Assembly: GCF_020882245.1 (NCBI RefSeq)
Contig: NC_083597.1
Coordinates: forward strand, 51,996,152 to 52,060,151
Direction of reading: 5' to 3'
Origin: Rhopalosiphum padi
Lineage: Eukaryota; Arthropoda; Insecta; Hemiptera; Aphididae
Length of the DNA stretch: 64,000 nucleotides
In this document: piece by piece, positions 35,610 through 48,769 of the stretch
How positions within the stretch are numbered: position 1 is the stretch's first letter
Layout: every line of letters starts with the position of its first letter
Position numbers and translations under genes: made by a program
Notes under the pieces: model-generated
What the model was told of the DNA's origin: nothing
Databases searched by the model: none
Seen by the model: the letters and a program-made list of their open reading frames with translations, nothing else

Positions 35610-36724
35610 CGCCGCCGCACCACCACTGATCGAAACACACAAACATTCACGAGCATCGGCCGCTATTCTTGTACCTATTTTTGTTAATTTATTTTAATTA
35701 TTATTGTCGTGAGTTATATAATATTGTAGTACGTAAATGTCGACGGCGTGTTATCTTCCGCCGTACCGGTTCGTTAATGTGCACAATTCTAACACGGCTG
35801 TCGTAATTTTCGTCAGTCTCTTCGTATTGTACGTCATTGTATGTTCCGCAACTCTAATTATTAGTTTTGATGAATAAACATTATTTTTTATTATATTTAT
35901 TGGCAAGGCGCGAATCGCCATTTGTTATTAATATTATATTGTGTGCACGAATTGCCACAGTTTAGTAGCCTTATATTATTGTATGCCTGCGCGAATCGCC
36001 GTATTGTTAATATTGTATTTGTAGGTGCGAATTGCCTTATTTTTCTCTATTATATTATTTTATATTTTATAGGCGCGAATCTCTGTATTGTTAATATTGT
36101 TTTATACTTGTAGACGCCAATCGTCAACGTGTTGTAATTTTTATTTAGTGTTTTGTGTATGTGTATTATTATTATATATAGCTGTGTAATAGGTAGCGGC
36201 TGGCCAGCAGTGCTCCACAAACTGTGAGTTTTTTTTTGTTATTATTATTGAAAATTATTAATTACCGTAAGCATTATTATACAATATACATATATACTTT
36301 GCTGTATACTATTATTATATTTTCTATTGGTTAAGCCGAACCGGCAAATATTATATTAGTATATTTTATACAGTTTTTTTTCTATTGTTGGGCCAAAAGG
36401 GCCGTAGTTTATTGCATATTTTTTATTACCGCCTTTATTATCTATTATACATATTTTTCTTACCGAATAAATTGAGTTACCTTTTTAATATTAGTTTTAA
36501 GTTTTACACACACAAACAAATATTCACACCTACACACACTACCGCACACTAGCACTCTTTGGTCTTGCTCGGCGACCCCGTCCACTTCCTTTCAGTCGCT
36601 ATACATACATACACAACTTTACACAGGTCGGTCGGTGTGTAGAGTGGAGCACGTGAAGTATTTTGGTGACCGGGCGTCACGGCCTATTATTGTACGTACC
36701 CGTCCCGTACAGAAGTGTACTTGT
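35610..36724. mobile_element. 1115-bp insert, copy 2
   Basis: Appears base-for-base the same as copy 1 at an offset of 4297, with the same GATGTGT repeats (35603-35609 and 36725-36731) and the same mutated satellite on the left (CCCTTACCAAGCAAG, GGCTGGCCACAGCACC). On the right it is followed by a variant unit (TTTTTTGATAAATACTG). Identity of both flanks shows it arose by duplication of the array, not by a new insertion. Confidence 0.9.
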
Positions 36725-37399
36725 GATGTGTTCAAAAACGTTGTAGCGTGCAAGAGGGACCGTCGCTCATTCTTTCTATATCAATAAAATCTGGAAAATC
36801 TAAATTTTAATCACCCAAGTACTGTAAAAACTACTTTTTTGATAAATACTGTTTTGCAAGTTTTCGAGGTTAATGATTTATTTTTCTACTCTGAAACTTT
36901 ACAAGAATCGTAAGACGGATTGACGAAACAGTTATCGCGCAAGAAAAAACGAAATAATAAAGATTTTGAATTTACATTACGGCCGGCCACGGCACCTGTT
37001 CGATTTTTGCCGTTTTTTACCAAAAATACTAAATATTCGAATTTTTAAGATGGAAGGGTACTCGCGATTGATTTAAAAACGTTGTAGTGTGCAAGAAAGA
37101 CTGTCGGACTTTCTTTCTATATCAATAAAATCTGGAATATCTAAATTTTAATCACACAAGTACTGTAAAAACTACTTTTTTGACAAAAACTGTTTTTCAA
37201 GTTTTCGAGGTGAAGGATTTATTTTTCAACTCTGAAACTTTACATGAAACGTAAGAAGGGTTGCCGAAACCCTTACCAAGCAAGAAAACACCAAATATTC
37301 AAGATTTTTAATTTACATTACGGCTGGCCACAGCACCTGTTAGAGTTTTGCCGTTTTCACGTAAAAAACTAAATATTAGTATTTTTAACATGGATGTGT

Positions 37400-38514
37400 C
37401 GCCGCCGCACCACCACTGATCGAAACACACAAACATTCACGAGCATCGGCCGCTATTCTTGTACCTATTTTTGTTAATTTATTTTAATTATTATTGTCGT
37501 GAGTTATATAATATTGTAGTACGTAAATGTCGACGGCGTGTTATCTTCCGCCGTACCGGTTCGTTAATGTGCACAATTCTAACACGGCTGTCGTAATTTT
37601 CGTCAGTCTCTTCGTATTGTACGTCATTGTATGTTCCGCAACTCTAATTATTAGTTTTGATGAATAAACATTATTTTTTATTATATTTATTGGCAAGGCG
37701 CGAATCGCCATTTGTTATTAATATTATATTGTGTGCACGAATTGCCACAGTTTAGTAGCCTTATATTATTGTATGCCTGCGCGAATCGCCGTATTGTTAA
37801 TATTGTATTTGTAGGTGCGAATTGCCTTATTTTTCTCTATTATATTATTTTATATTTTATAGGCGCGAATCTCTGTATTGTTAATATTGTTTTATACTTG
37901 TAGACGCCAATCGTCAACGTGTTGTAATTTTTATTTAGTGTTTTGTGTATGTGTATTATTATTATATATAGCTGTGTAATAGGTAGCGGCTGGCCAGCAG
38001 TGCTCCACAAACTGTGAGTTTTTTTTTGTTATTATTATTGAAAATTATTAATTACCGTAAGCATTATTATACAATATACATATATACTTTGCTGTATACT
38101 ATTATTATATTTTCTATTGGTTAAGCCGAACCGGCAAATATTATATTAGTATATTTTATACAGTTTTTTTTCTATTGTTGGGCCAAAAGGGCCGTAGTTT
38201 ATTGCATATTTTTTATTACCGCCTTTATTATCTATTATACATATTTTTCTTACCGAATAAATTGAGTTACCTTTTTAATATTAGTTTTAAGTTTTACACA
38301 CACAAACAAATATTCACACCTACACACACTACCGCACACTAGCACTCTTTGGTCTTGCTCGGCGACCCCGTCCACTTCCTTTCAGTCGCTATACATACAT
38401 ACACAACTTTACACAGGTCGGTCGGTGTGTAGAGTGGAGCACGTGAAGTATTTTGGTGACCGGGCGTCACGGCCTATTATTGTACGTACCCGTCCCGTAC
38501 AGAAGTGTACTTGT
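37400..38514. mobile_element. 1115-bp insert, copy 3
   Basis: Same sequence and same 7-bp repeats (37393-37399 and 38515-38521) at an offset of 6087 from copy 1. Its right flank matches that of copy 1 (TTTTTTGAAAAAAACTG), while copies 2 and 4 share a different right flank. Only about 670 bp (two satellite units) separate it from copy 2. Confidence 0.9.
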
Positions 38515-41197
38515 GATGTGTTCAAAAACGTTGTAGCGTGCAAGAGGGACCGTCGCTCATTCTTTCTATATCAATAAAATCTGGAAAATCTAAATTTTAA
38601 TCACCCAAGTACTGTAAAAACTACTTTTTTGAAAAAAACTGTTTTGCAAGTTTTCGAGGTGAAGGATTTATTTTTCAACTCTGAATCTTTACGAGAATCG
38701 TAAGACGGGTTGCTGAAACAGTTATCGCGCAAGAAAATACGAAATAATCAAGATTTTGAATTTACATTAAGGCCGGCCACAGCACCTGTTCGATTTTTTC
38801 CGTTTTTTACCAAAAATACTAAATATTCGAATTTTTATGATGGAAGGATACTCGCGATTGATTTAATAACGTTGTAGTGTGCAAGAGGGACCGTCGGACT
38901 TTCTTTCTATATCAAAAAAATCAGATAAATCCAAATTTTAACCACCTAAGTACTGTAAAAACTACTTTTTTGAAAAAAACTGTTTTGCAAGTTTTCGAGG
39001 TGAAGGATTTATATTTCAACTCTGAATCTTTAAGAGAATCGTAAGACGGGTTGACGAAACAGTTATCGCGCAAGAAAAAACGAAATAATAAAGATTTTTA
39101 ATTTACATTATGGCCGGCCACGGCACCTGTTCGATTTTTGCCGTTTTTTACCAAAAATACTAAATATTCGAATTTTTAAGATGGAAGGGTACTCGCGATT
39201 GATTTAATAACGTTGTAGTGTGCAAGAGGGACCGTCGGACTTTCTTTCTATATCAAAAAAATCAGATAAATCCAAATTTTAACCACCTAAGTACTGTAAA
39301 AACTACTTTTTTGAAAAAAACTGTTTTGCAAGTTTTCGAGGTGAAGGATTTATTTTTCAACTATGAATCTTTAGGAGAATCGTAAGACGGGTTGCTGAAA
39401 CAGTTATCGCGCAAGAAAATACGAAATAATCAAGATTTTGAATTTACATTACGGCCGGCCACGGCACCTGTTCGATTTTTGCCGTTTTTTACCAAAAATA
39501 CTAAATATTCGAATTTTTAAGATGGAAGGATACTCGCGATTGATTTAATAACGTTGTAGTGTGCAAGAGGGACCGTCGGACTTTCTTTCTATATCAAAAA
39601 AATCTGATAAAACCAATTTTAACCACCTAAGTACTGTAAAAACAACTTTTTTGAAAAAAACTGTTTTGCAAGTTTTCGAGGTGAAGGATTTATTTTTCAA
39701 CTCTGAATCTTTACGAGAATCGTAAGACGGGTTGCTGAAACAGTTATCGCGCAAGAAAATACGAAATAATCAAGATTTTGAATTTACATTAAGGCCGGCC
39801 ACAGCACCTGTTCGATTTTTTCCGTTTTTTACCAAAAATACTAAATATTCGAATTTTTAAGATGGAAGGGTACTCGCGATTGATTTATAAACGTTGTGGT
39901 GTGCAAGAGGGACAATCGGACTTTCTTTCTATATCAAAACTTTACACGAATCGTAAGACGGGTTGCCGAAACAGTTACCAAGCAAGAAAACACCAAATAG
40001 TCAAGATTTTTAATTTACATTACGGCCGCCCACGGCACCTGTTCGATTTTTGCCGTTTTTTACCAAAAATACTAAATATTCGAATTTTTAAGATGGAAGG
40101 GTACTCGCGATTGATTTAAAAACGTTGTAGTGTGCAAGACGGACCGTCGGACTTTCTTTCTATATCAATAAAATATGAAAAATCCAAATATAAACCACCT
40201 AAGTACTGTAAAAACTACTTTTTTGAAAAAAACTGTTTTGCAAGTTTTCGAGGTGAAGGATTTATTTTTCAACTCTGAAACTTTACACGAATCGTAAGAC
40301 GGGTTGCTGAAACAGTTATCGCGCAAGAAAATACGAAATATTCAAGATTTTGAATTTACATTACGGCCGGCCACGGCACCTGTTCGATTTTTGCCGTTTT
40401 TTACCAAAAATACTAAATATTCGAATTTTTAAGATGGAAGGGTACTCGCGATTGATTTAATAACGTTGTAGTGTGCAAGAGGGACCGTCGGACTTTCTTT
40501 CTATATCAAAAAAATCAGATAAATCCAAATTTTAACCACCTAAGTACTGTAAAAACTACTTTTTTGAAAAAAACTGTTTTGCAAGTTTTCGAGTAGAAGG
40601 ATTTATTTTTCAACTCTAAACTTTACACGAATCGTAAGACGGGTTGCCGAAACAGTTACCAAGCAAGAAAACACCAAATAGTCAAGATTTTTAATTTACA
40701 TTCTGGCCGTCCACGGCACCTGTTCGATTTTTGCCGTTTTTTACCAATAATACTAAATATTCGAATTTTTAAGATGGAAGGGTACTCGCGATTGATTTAT
40801 AAACGTTGTGGTGTGCAAGAGGGACAATCGGACTTTCTTTCTATATCAAAACTTTACACGAATCGTAAGACGGGTTGCCGAAACAGTTACCAAGCAAGAA
40901 AACACCAAATAGTCAAGATTTTTAATTTACATTACGGCCGCCCACGGCACCTGTTCGATTTTTGCCGTTTTTTACCAAAAATACTAAATATTCGAATTTT
41001 TAAGATGGAAGGGTACTCGCGATTGATTTAAAAACGTTGTAGTGTGCAAGACGGACCGTCGGACTTTCTTTCTATATCAATAAAATATGAAAAATCCAAA
41101 TATAAACCACCTAAGTACTGTAAAAACTACTTTTTTGAAAAAAACTGTTTTGCAAGTTTTCGAGGTGAAGGATTTATTTTTCAACTCTGAAACTTTA
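37400..41197. repeat. Large duplicated block, second copy
   Basis: The partner of 31313-35110. Near 41190 the copies part: the earlier block has TTTACGAGAATCG, this one TTTACACGAATCG and a following AAAAAACGAAATAATAAAG unit. The near-absence of differences points to recent duplication by unequal exchange. Confidence 0.9.
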
Positions 41198-43511
41198 CAC
41201 GAATCGTAAGACGGGTTGCTGAAACAGTTATCGCGCAAGAAAAAACGAAATAATAAAGATTTTGAATTTACATTACGGCCGGCCACGGCACCTGTTCGAT
41301 TTTTGCCGTTTTTTACCAAAAATACTAAATATTCGAATTTTTAAGATGGAAGGGTACTCGCGATTGATTTAATAACGTTGTAGTGTGCAAGAGGGACCGT
41401 CGGACTTTCTTTCTATATCAAAAAAATCAGATAAATCCAAATTTTAACCACCTAAGTACTGTAAAAACTACTTTTTTGAAAAAAACTGTTTTGCAAGTTT
41501 TCGAGGTGAAGGATTTATTTTTCAACTATGAATCTTTAGGAGAATCGTAAGACGGGTTGCTGAAACAGTTATCGCGCAAGAAAATACGAAATAATCAAGA
41601 TTTTGAATTTACATTACGGCCGGCCACGGCACCTGTTCGATTTTTGCCGTTTTTTACCAAAAATACTAAATATTCGAATTTTTAAGATGGAAGGGTACTC
41701 GCGATTGATTTATAAACGTTGTGGTGTGCAAGAGGGACAATCGGACTTTCTTTCTATATCAAAACTTTACACGAATCGTAAGACGGGTTGCCGAAACAGT
41801 TACCAAGCAAGAAAACACCAAATAGTCAAGATTTTTAATTTACATTACGGCCGCCCACGGCACCTGTTCGATTTTTGCCGTTTTTTACCAAAAATACTAA
41901 ATATTCGAATTTTTAAGATGGAAGGGTACTCGCGATTGATTTAAAAACGTTGTAGTGTGCAAGACGGACCGTCGGACTTTCTTTCTATATCAATAAAATA
42001 TGAAAAATCCAAATATAAACCACCTAAGTACTGTAAAAACTACTTTTTTGAAAAAAAACTGTTTTGCAAGTTTTCGAGGTGAAGGATTTATTTTTCAACT
42101 CTGAAACTTTACACGAATCGTAAGACGGGTTGCTGAAACAGTTATCGCGCAAGAAAATACGAAATATTCAAGATTTTGAATTTACATTACGGCCGGCCAC
42201 GGCACCTGTTCGATTTTTGCCGTTTTTTACCAAAAATACTAAATATTCGAATTTTTAAGATGGAAGGGTACTCGCGATTGATTTAATAACGTTGTAGTGT
42301 GCAAGAGGGACCGTCGGACTTTCTTTCTATATCAAAAAAATCAGATAAATCCAAATTTTAACCACCTAAGTACTGTAAAAACTACTTTTTTGAAAAAAAC
42401 TGTTTTGCAAGTTTTCGAGTAGAAGGATTTATTTTTCAACTCTAAACTTTACACGAATCGTAAGACGGGTTGCCGAAACAGTTACCAAGCAAGAAAACAC
42501 CAAATAGTCAAGATTTTTAATTTACATTCTGGCCGTCCACGGCACCTGTTCGATTTTTGCCGTTTTTTACCAATAATACTAAATATTCGAATTTTTAAGA
42601 TGGAAGGGTACTCGCGATTGATTTATAAACGTTGTGGTGTGCAAGAGGGACAATCGGACATTCTTTCTATATCAAAACTTTACACGAATCGTAAGACGGG
42701 TTGCCGAAACAGTTACCAAGCAAGAAAACACCAAATAGTCAAGATTTTTAATTTACATTACGGCCGCCCACGGCACCTGTTCGATTTTTGCCGTTTTTTA
42801 CCAAAAATACTAAATATTCGAATTTTTAAGATGGAAGGGTACTCGCGATTGATTTAAAAACGTTGTAGTGTGCAAGACGGACCGTCGGACTTTCTTTCTA
42901 TATCAATAAAATATGAAAAATCCAAATATAAACCACCTAAGTACTGTAAAAACTACTTTTTTGAAAAAAACTGTTTTGCAAGTTTTCGAGGTGAAGGATT
43001 TATTTTTCAACTCTGAAACTTTACACGAATCGTAAGACGGGTTGCTGAAACAGTTATCGCGCAAGAAAAAACGAAATAATAAAGATTTTTAATTTACATT
43101 ACGGCCGGCCACGGCACCTGTTCGATTTTTGCCGTTTTTTACCAAAAATACTAAATATTCGAATTTTTAAGATGGAAGGGTACTCGCGATTGATTTAATA
43201 ACGTTGTAGTGTGCAAGAGGGACCGTCGGACTTTCTTTCTATATCAATAAAATATGAAAAATCCAAATATAAACCACCTAAGTACTGTAAAAACTACTTT
43301 TTTGATAAAAACTTTCTTGCAAGTTTTCGAGGTGAAGGATTTATTTTTCAACTCTGAATCTTTACGAGAATCGTAAGACGGGTTGCTGAAACAGTTATCG
43401 CGCAAGAAAAAACGAAATAATAAAGATTTTTAATTTACATTACGGCCGGCCACGGCACCTGTTCGATTTTTGCCGTTTTTTACCAAAAATACTAAATATT
43501 CGAATTTTTAA
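39862..43511. repeat. 912/913-bp higher-order repeat containing a deleted monomer
   Basis: Units start at 39862, 40774, 41687 and 42600 (spacing 912, 913, 913). Each has two full 341-bp monomers and one monomer missing about 111 bp, where TATATCAAAA is joined directly to CTTTACACGAATCG. The same arrangement occurs at 33776/34688 and 46325/47237. The deleted stretch includes CCTAAGTAC, ACTTTTTTGAAAAAAAC and GTGAAGGATTTATTTTTC. A one-base longer A tract near 42051 accounts for one 913. Confidence 0.9.
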
Positions 43512-43862
43512 GATGGAAGGGTACTCGCGATTGATTTAATAACGTTGTAGTGTGCAAGAGGGACCGTCGGACTTTCTTTCTATATCAAAAAAATCAGATA
43601 AATCCAAATTTTAACCACCTAAGTACTGTAAAAACTACTTTTTTGAAAAAAACTGTTTTGCAAGTTTTCGAGGTGAAGGATTTATTTTTCAACTCTGAAA
43701 CTTTACATGAAACGTAAGAAGGGTTGCCGAAACCCTTACCAAGCAAGAAAACACCAAATAGTCAAGATTTTTAATTTACATTACGGCTGGCCACAGCACC
43801 TGTTAGAGTTTTGCCGTTTTCACGTAAAAAACTAAATATTAGTATTTTTAACATGGATGTGT

Positions 43863-44977
43863 CGCCGCCGCACCACCACTGATCGAAACACACAAACATT
43901 CACGAGCATCGGCCGCTATTCTTGTACCTATTTTTGTTAATTTATTTTAATTATTATTGTCGTGAGTTATATAATATTGTAGTACGTAAATGTCGACGGC
44001 GTGTTATCTTCCGCCGTACCGGTTCGTTAATGTGCACAATTCTAACACGGCTGTCGTAATTTTCGTCAGTCTCTTCGTATTGTACGTCATTGTATGTTCC
44101 GCAACTCTAATTATTAGTTTTGATGAATAAACATTATTTTTTATTATATTTATTGGCAAGGCGCGAATCGCCATTTGTTATTAATATTATATTGTGTGCA
44201 CGAATTGCCACAGTTTAGTAGCCTTATATTATTGTATGCCTGCGCGAATCGCCGTATTGTTAATATTGTATTTGTAGGTGCGAATTGCCTTATTTTTCTC
44301 TATTATATTATTTTATATTTTATAGGCGCGAATCTCTGTATTGTTAATATTGTTTTATACTTGTAGACGCCAATCGTCAACGTGTTGTAATTTTTATTTA
44401 GTGTTTTGTGTATGTGTATTATTATTATATATAGCTGTGTAATAGGTAGCGGCTGGCCAGCAGTGCTCCACAAACTGTGAGTTTTTTTTTGTTATTATTA
44501 TTGAAAATTATTAATTACCGTAAGCATTATTATACAATATACATATATACTTTGCTGTATACTATTATTATATTTTCTATTGGTTAAGCCGAACCGGCAA
44601 ATATTATATTAGTATATTTTATACAGTTTTTTTTCTATTGTTGGGCCAAAAGGGCCGTAGTTTATTGCATATTTTTTATTACCGCCTTTATTATCTATTA
44701 TACATATTTTTCTTACCGAATAAATTGAGTTACCTTTTTAATATTAGTTTTAAGTTTTACACACACAAACAAATATTCACACCTACACACACTACCGCAC
44801 ACTAGCACTCTTTGGTCTTGCTCGGCGACCCCGTCCACTTCCTTTCAGTCGCTATACATACATACACAACTTTACACAGGTCGGTCGGTGTGTAGAGTGG
44901 AGCACGTGAAGTATTTTGGTGACCGGGCGTCACGGCCTATTATTGTACGTACCCGTCCCGTACAGAAGTGTACTTGT
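43863..44977. mobile_element. 1115-bp insert, copy 4
   Basis: Same sequence at an offset of 6463 from copy 3, with the GATGTGT repeats at 43856-43862 and 44978-44984. Its right flank has the TTTTTTGATAAATACTG variant seen after copy 2. Confidence 0.9.
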
Positions 44978-45522
44978 GATGTGTTCAAAAACGTTGTAGC
45001 GTGCAAGAGGGACCGTCGCTCATTCTTTCTATATCAATAAAATCTGGAAAATCTAAATTTTAATCACCCAAGTACTGTAAAAACTACTTTTTTGATAAAT
45101 ACTGTTTTGCAAGTTTTCGAGGTTAATGATTTATTTTTCTACTCTGAAACTTTACAAGAATCGTAAGACGGATTGACGAAACAGTTATCGCGCAAGAAAA
45201 AACGAAATAATAAAGATTTTGAATTTACATTACGGCCGGCCACGGCACCTGTTCGATTTTTGCCGTTTTTTACCAAAAATACTAAATATTCGAATTTTTA
45301 AGATGGAAGGGTACTCGCGATTGATTTAAAAACGTTGTAGTGTGCAAGAAAGACTGTCGGACTTTCTTTCTATATCAATAAAATCTGGAATATCTAAATT
45401 TTAATCACACAAGTACAGTAAAAACTACTTTTTTGAAAAAAACTATCTTGCAAGTTTTCGAGGTGAAGGATTTATTTTTCAACTCTGAAACTTTACACAA
45501 ATCGTAAGACGGGTTGACGAAA

Positions 45523-48500
45523 CAGTTATCGCGCAAGAAAAAACGAAATAATAAAGATTTTTAATTTACATTACGGCCGGCCACGGCACCTGTTCGATTT
45601 TTGCCGTTTTTTACCAAAAATACTAAATATTCGAATTTTTAAGATGGAAGGGTACTCGCGATTGATTTAATAACGTTGTAGTGTGCAAGAGGGACCGTCG
45701 GACTTTCTTTCTATATCAAAAAAATCAGATAAATCCAAATTTTAACCACCTAAGTACTGTAAAAACTACTTTTTTGAAAAAAACTGTTTTGCAAGTTTTC
45801 GAGGTGAAGGATTTATTTTTCAACTATGAATCTTTAGGAGAATCGTAAGACGGGTTGCTGAAACAGTTATCGCGCAAGAAAATACGAAATAATCAAGATT
45901 TTGAATTTACATTACGGCCGGCCACGGCACCTGTTCGATTTTTGCCGTTTTTTACCAAAAATACTAAATATTCGAATTTTTAAGATGGAAGGATACTCGC
46001 GATTGATTTAATAACGTTGTAGTGTGCAAGAGGGACCGTCGGACTTTCTTTCTATATCAAAAAAATCTGATAAAACCAATTTTAACCACCTAAGTACTGT
46101 AAAAACAACTTTTTTGAAAAAAACTGTTTTGCAAGTTTTCGAGGTGAAGGATTTATTTTTCAACTCTGAATCTTTACGAGAATCGTAAGACGGGTTGCTG
46201 AAACAGTTATCGCGCAAGAAAATACGAAATAATCAAGATTTTGAATTTACATTAAGGCCGGCCACAGCACCTGTTCGATTTTTTCCGTTTTTTACCAAAA
46301 ATACTAAATATTCGAATTTTTAAGATGGAAGGGTACTCGCGATTGATTTATAAACGTTGTGGTGTGCAAGAGGGACAATCGGACTTTCTTTCTATATCAA
46401 AACTTTACACGAATCGTAAGACGGGTTGCCGAAACAGTTACCAAGCAAGAAAACACCAAATAGTCAAGATTTTTAATTTACATTACGGCCGCCCACGGCA
46501 CCTGTTCGATTTTTGCCGTTTTTTACCAAAAATACTAAATATTCGAATTTTTAAGATGGAAGGGTACTCGCGATTGATTTAAAAACGTTGTAGTGTGCAA
46601 GACGGACCGTCGGACTTTCTTTCTATATCAATAAAATATGAAAAATCCAAATATAAACCACCTAAGTACTGTAAAAACTACTTTTTTGAAAAAAACTGTT
46701 TTGCAAGTTTTCGAGGTGAAGGATTTATTTTTCAACTCTGAAACTTTACACGAATCGTAAGACGGGTTGCTGAAACAGTTATCGCGCAAGAAAATACGAA
46801 ATATTCAAGATTTTGAATTTACATTACGGCCGGCCACGGCACCTGTTCGATTTTTGCCGTTTTTTACCAAAAATACTAAATATTCGAATTTTTAAGATGG
46901 AAGGGTACTCGCGATTGATTTAATAACGTTGTAGTGTGCAAGAGGGACCGTCGGACTTTCTTTCTATATCAAAAAAATCAGATAAATCCAAATTTTAACC
47001 ACCTAAGTACTGTAAAAACTACTTTTTTGAAAAAAACTGTTTTGCAAGTTTTCGAGTAGAAGGATTTATTTTTCAACTCTAAACTTTACACGAATCGTAA
47101 GACGGGTTGCCGAAACAGTTACCAAGCAAGAAAACACCAAATAGTCAAGATTTTTAATTTACATTCTGGCCGTCCACGGCACCTGTTCGATTTTTGCCGT
47201 TTTTTACCAATAATACTAAATATTCGAATTTTTAAGATGGAAGGGTACTCGCGATTGATTTATAAACGTTGTGGTGTGCAAGAGGGACAATCGGACTTTC
47301 TTTCTATATCAAAACTTTACACGAATCGTAAGACGGGTTGCCGAAACAGTTACCAAGCAAGAAAACACCAAATACTCAAGATTTTTAATTTACATTACGG
47401 CCGCCCACGGCACCTGTTCGATTTTTGCCGTTTTTTACCAAAAATACTAAATATTCGAATTTTTAAGATGGAAGGGTACTCGCGATTGATTTAAAAACGT
47501 TGTAGTGTGCAAGACGGACCGTCGGACTTTCTTTCTATATCAATAAAATATGAAAAATCCAAATATAAACCACCTAAGTACTGTAAAAACTACTTTTTTG
47601 AAAAAAACTGTTTTGCAAGTTTTCGAGGTGAAGGATTTATTTTTCAACTCTGAAACTTTACACGAATCGTAAGACGGGTTGCTGAAACAGTTATCGCGCA
47701 AGAAAAAACGAAATAATAAAGATTTTGAATTTACATTACGGCCGGCCACGGCACCTGTTCGATTTTTGCCGTTTTTTACCAAAAATACTAAATATTCGAA
47801 TTTTTAAGATGGAAGGGTACTCGCGATTGATTTAAAAACGTTGTAGTGTGCAAGAAAGACTGTCGGACTTTCTTTCTATATCAATAAAATCTGGAATATC
47901 TAAATTTTAATCACACAAGTACAGTAAAAACTACTTTTTTGAAAAAAACTATCTTGCAAGTTTTCGAGGTGAAGGATTTATTTTTCAACTCTGAAACTTT
48001 ACACAAATCGTAAGACGGGTTGACGAAACAGTTATCGCGCAAGAAAAAACGAAATAATAAAGATTTTTAATTTACATTACGGCCGGCCACGGCACCTGTT
48101 CGATTTTTGCCGTTTTTTACCAAAAATACTAAATATTCGAATTTTTAAGATGGAAGGGTACTCGCGATTGATTTAATAACGTTGTAGTGTGCAAGAGGGA
48201 CCGTCGGACTTTCTTTCTATATCAAAAAAATCAGATAAATCCAAATTTTAACCACCTAAGTACTGTAAAAACTACTTTTTTGAAAAAAACTGTTTTGCAA
48301 GTTTTCGAGGTGAAGGATTTATTTTTCAACTATGAATCTTTAGGAGAATCGTAAGACGGGTTGCTGAAACAGTTATCGCGCAAGAAAATACGAAATAATC
48401 AAGATTTTGAATTTACATTACGGCCGGCCACGGCACCTGTTCGATTTTTGCCGTTTTTTACCAAAAATACTAAATATTCGAATTTTTAGGATGGAAGGAT

Positions 48501-48766
48501 ACTCGCGATTGATTTAATAACGTTGTAGTGTGCAAGAGGGACCGTCGGACTTTCTTTCTATATCAAAAAAATCTGATAAAACCAATTTTAACCACCTAAG
48601 TACTGTAAAAACAACTTTTTTGAAAAAAACTGTTTTGCAAGTTTTCGAGGTGAAGGATTTATTTTTCAACTCTGAATCTTTACGAGAATCGTAAGACGGG
48701 TTGCTGAAACAGTTATCGCGCAAGAAAATACGAAATAATCAAGATTTTGAATTTACATTAAGGCCG
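45523..48766. repeat. Third duplicated block with an internal 2506-bp repeat
   Basis: Positions 45523-47818 repeat 39060-41355 at an offset of 6463. Within the block, 45300-46260 recurs at 47806-48766 at an offset of 2506, marked by the rare AAATCTGGAATATCTAAATT unit and the TTTAGGAGAATCG unit. Overlapping offsets show repeated rounds of unequal exchange. Confidence 0.85.
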
Positions 48767-48769
48767 GCC

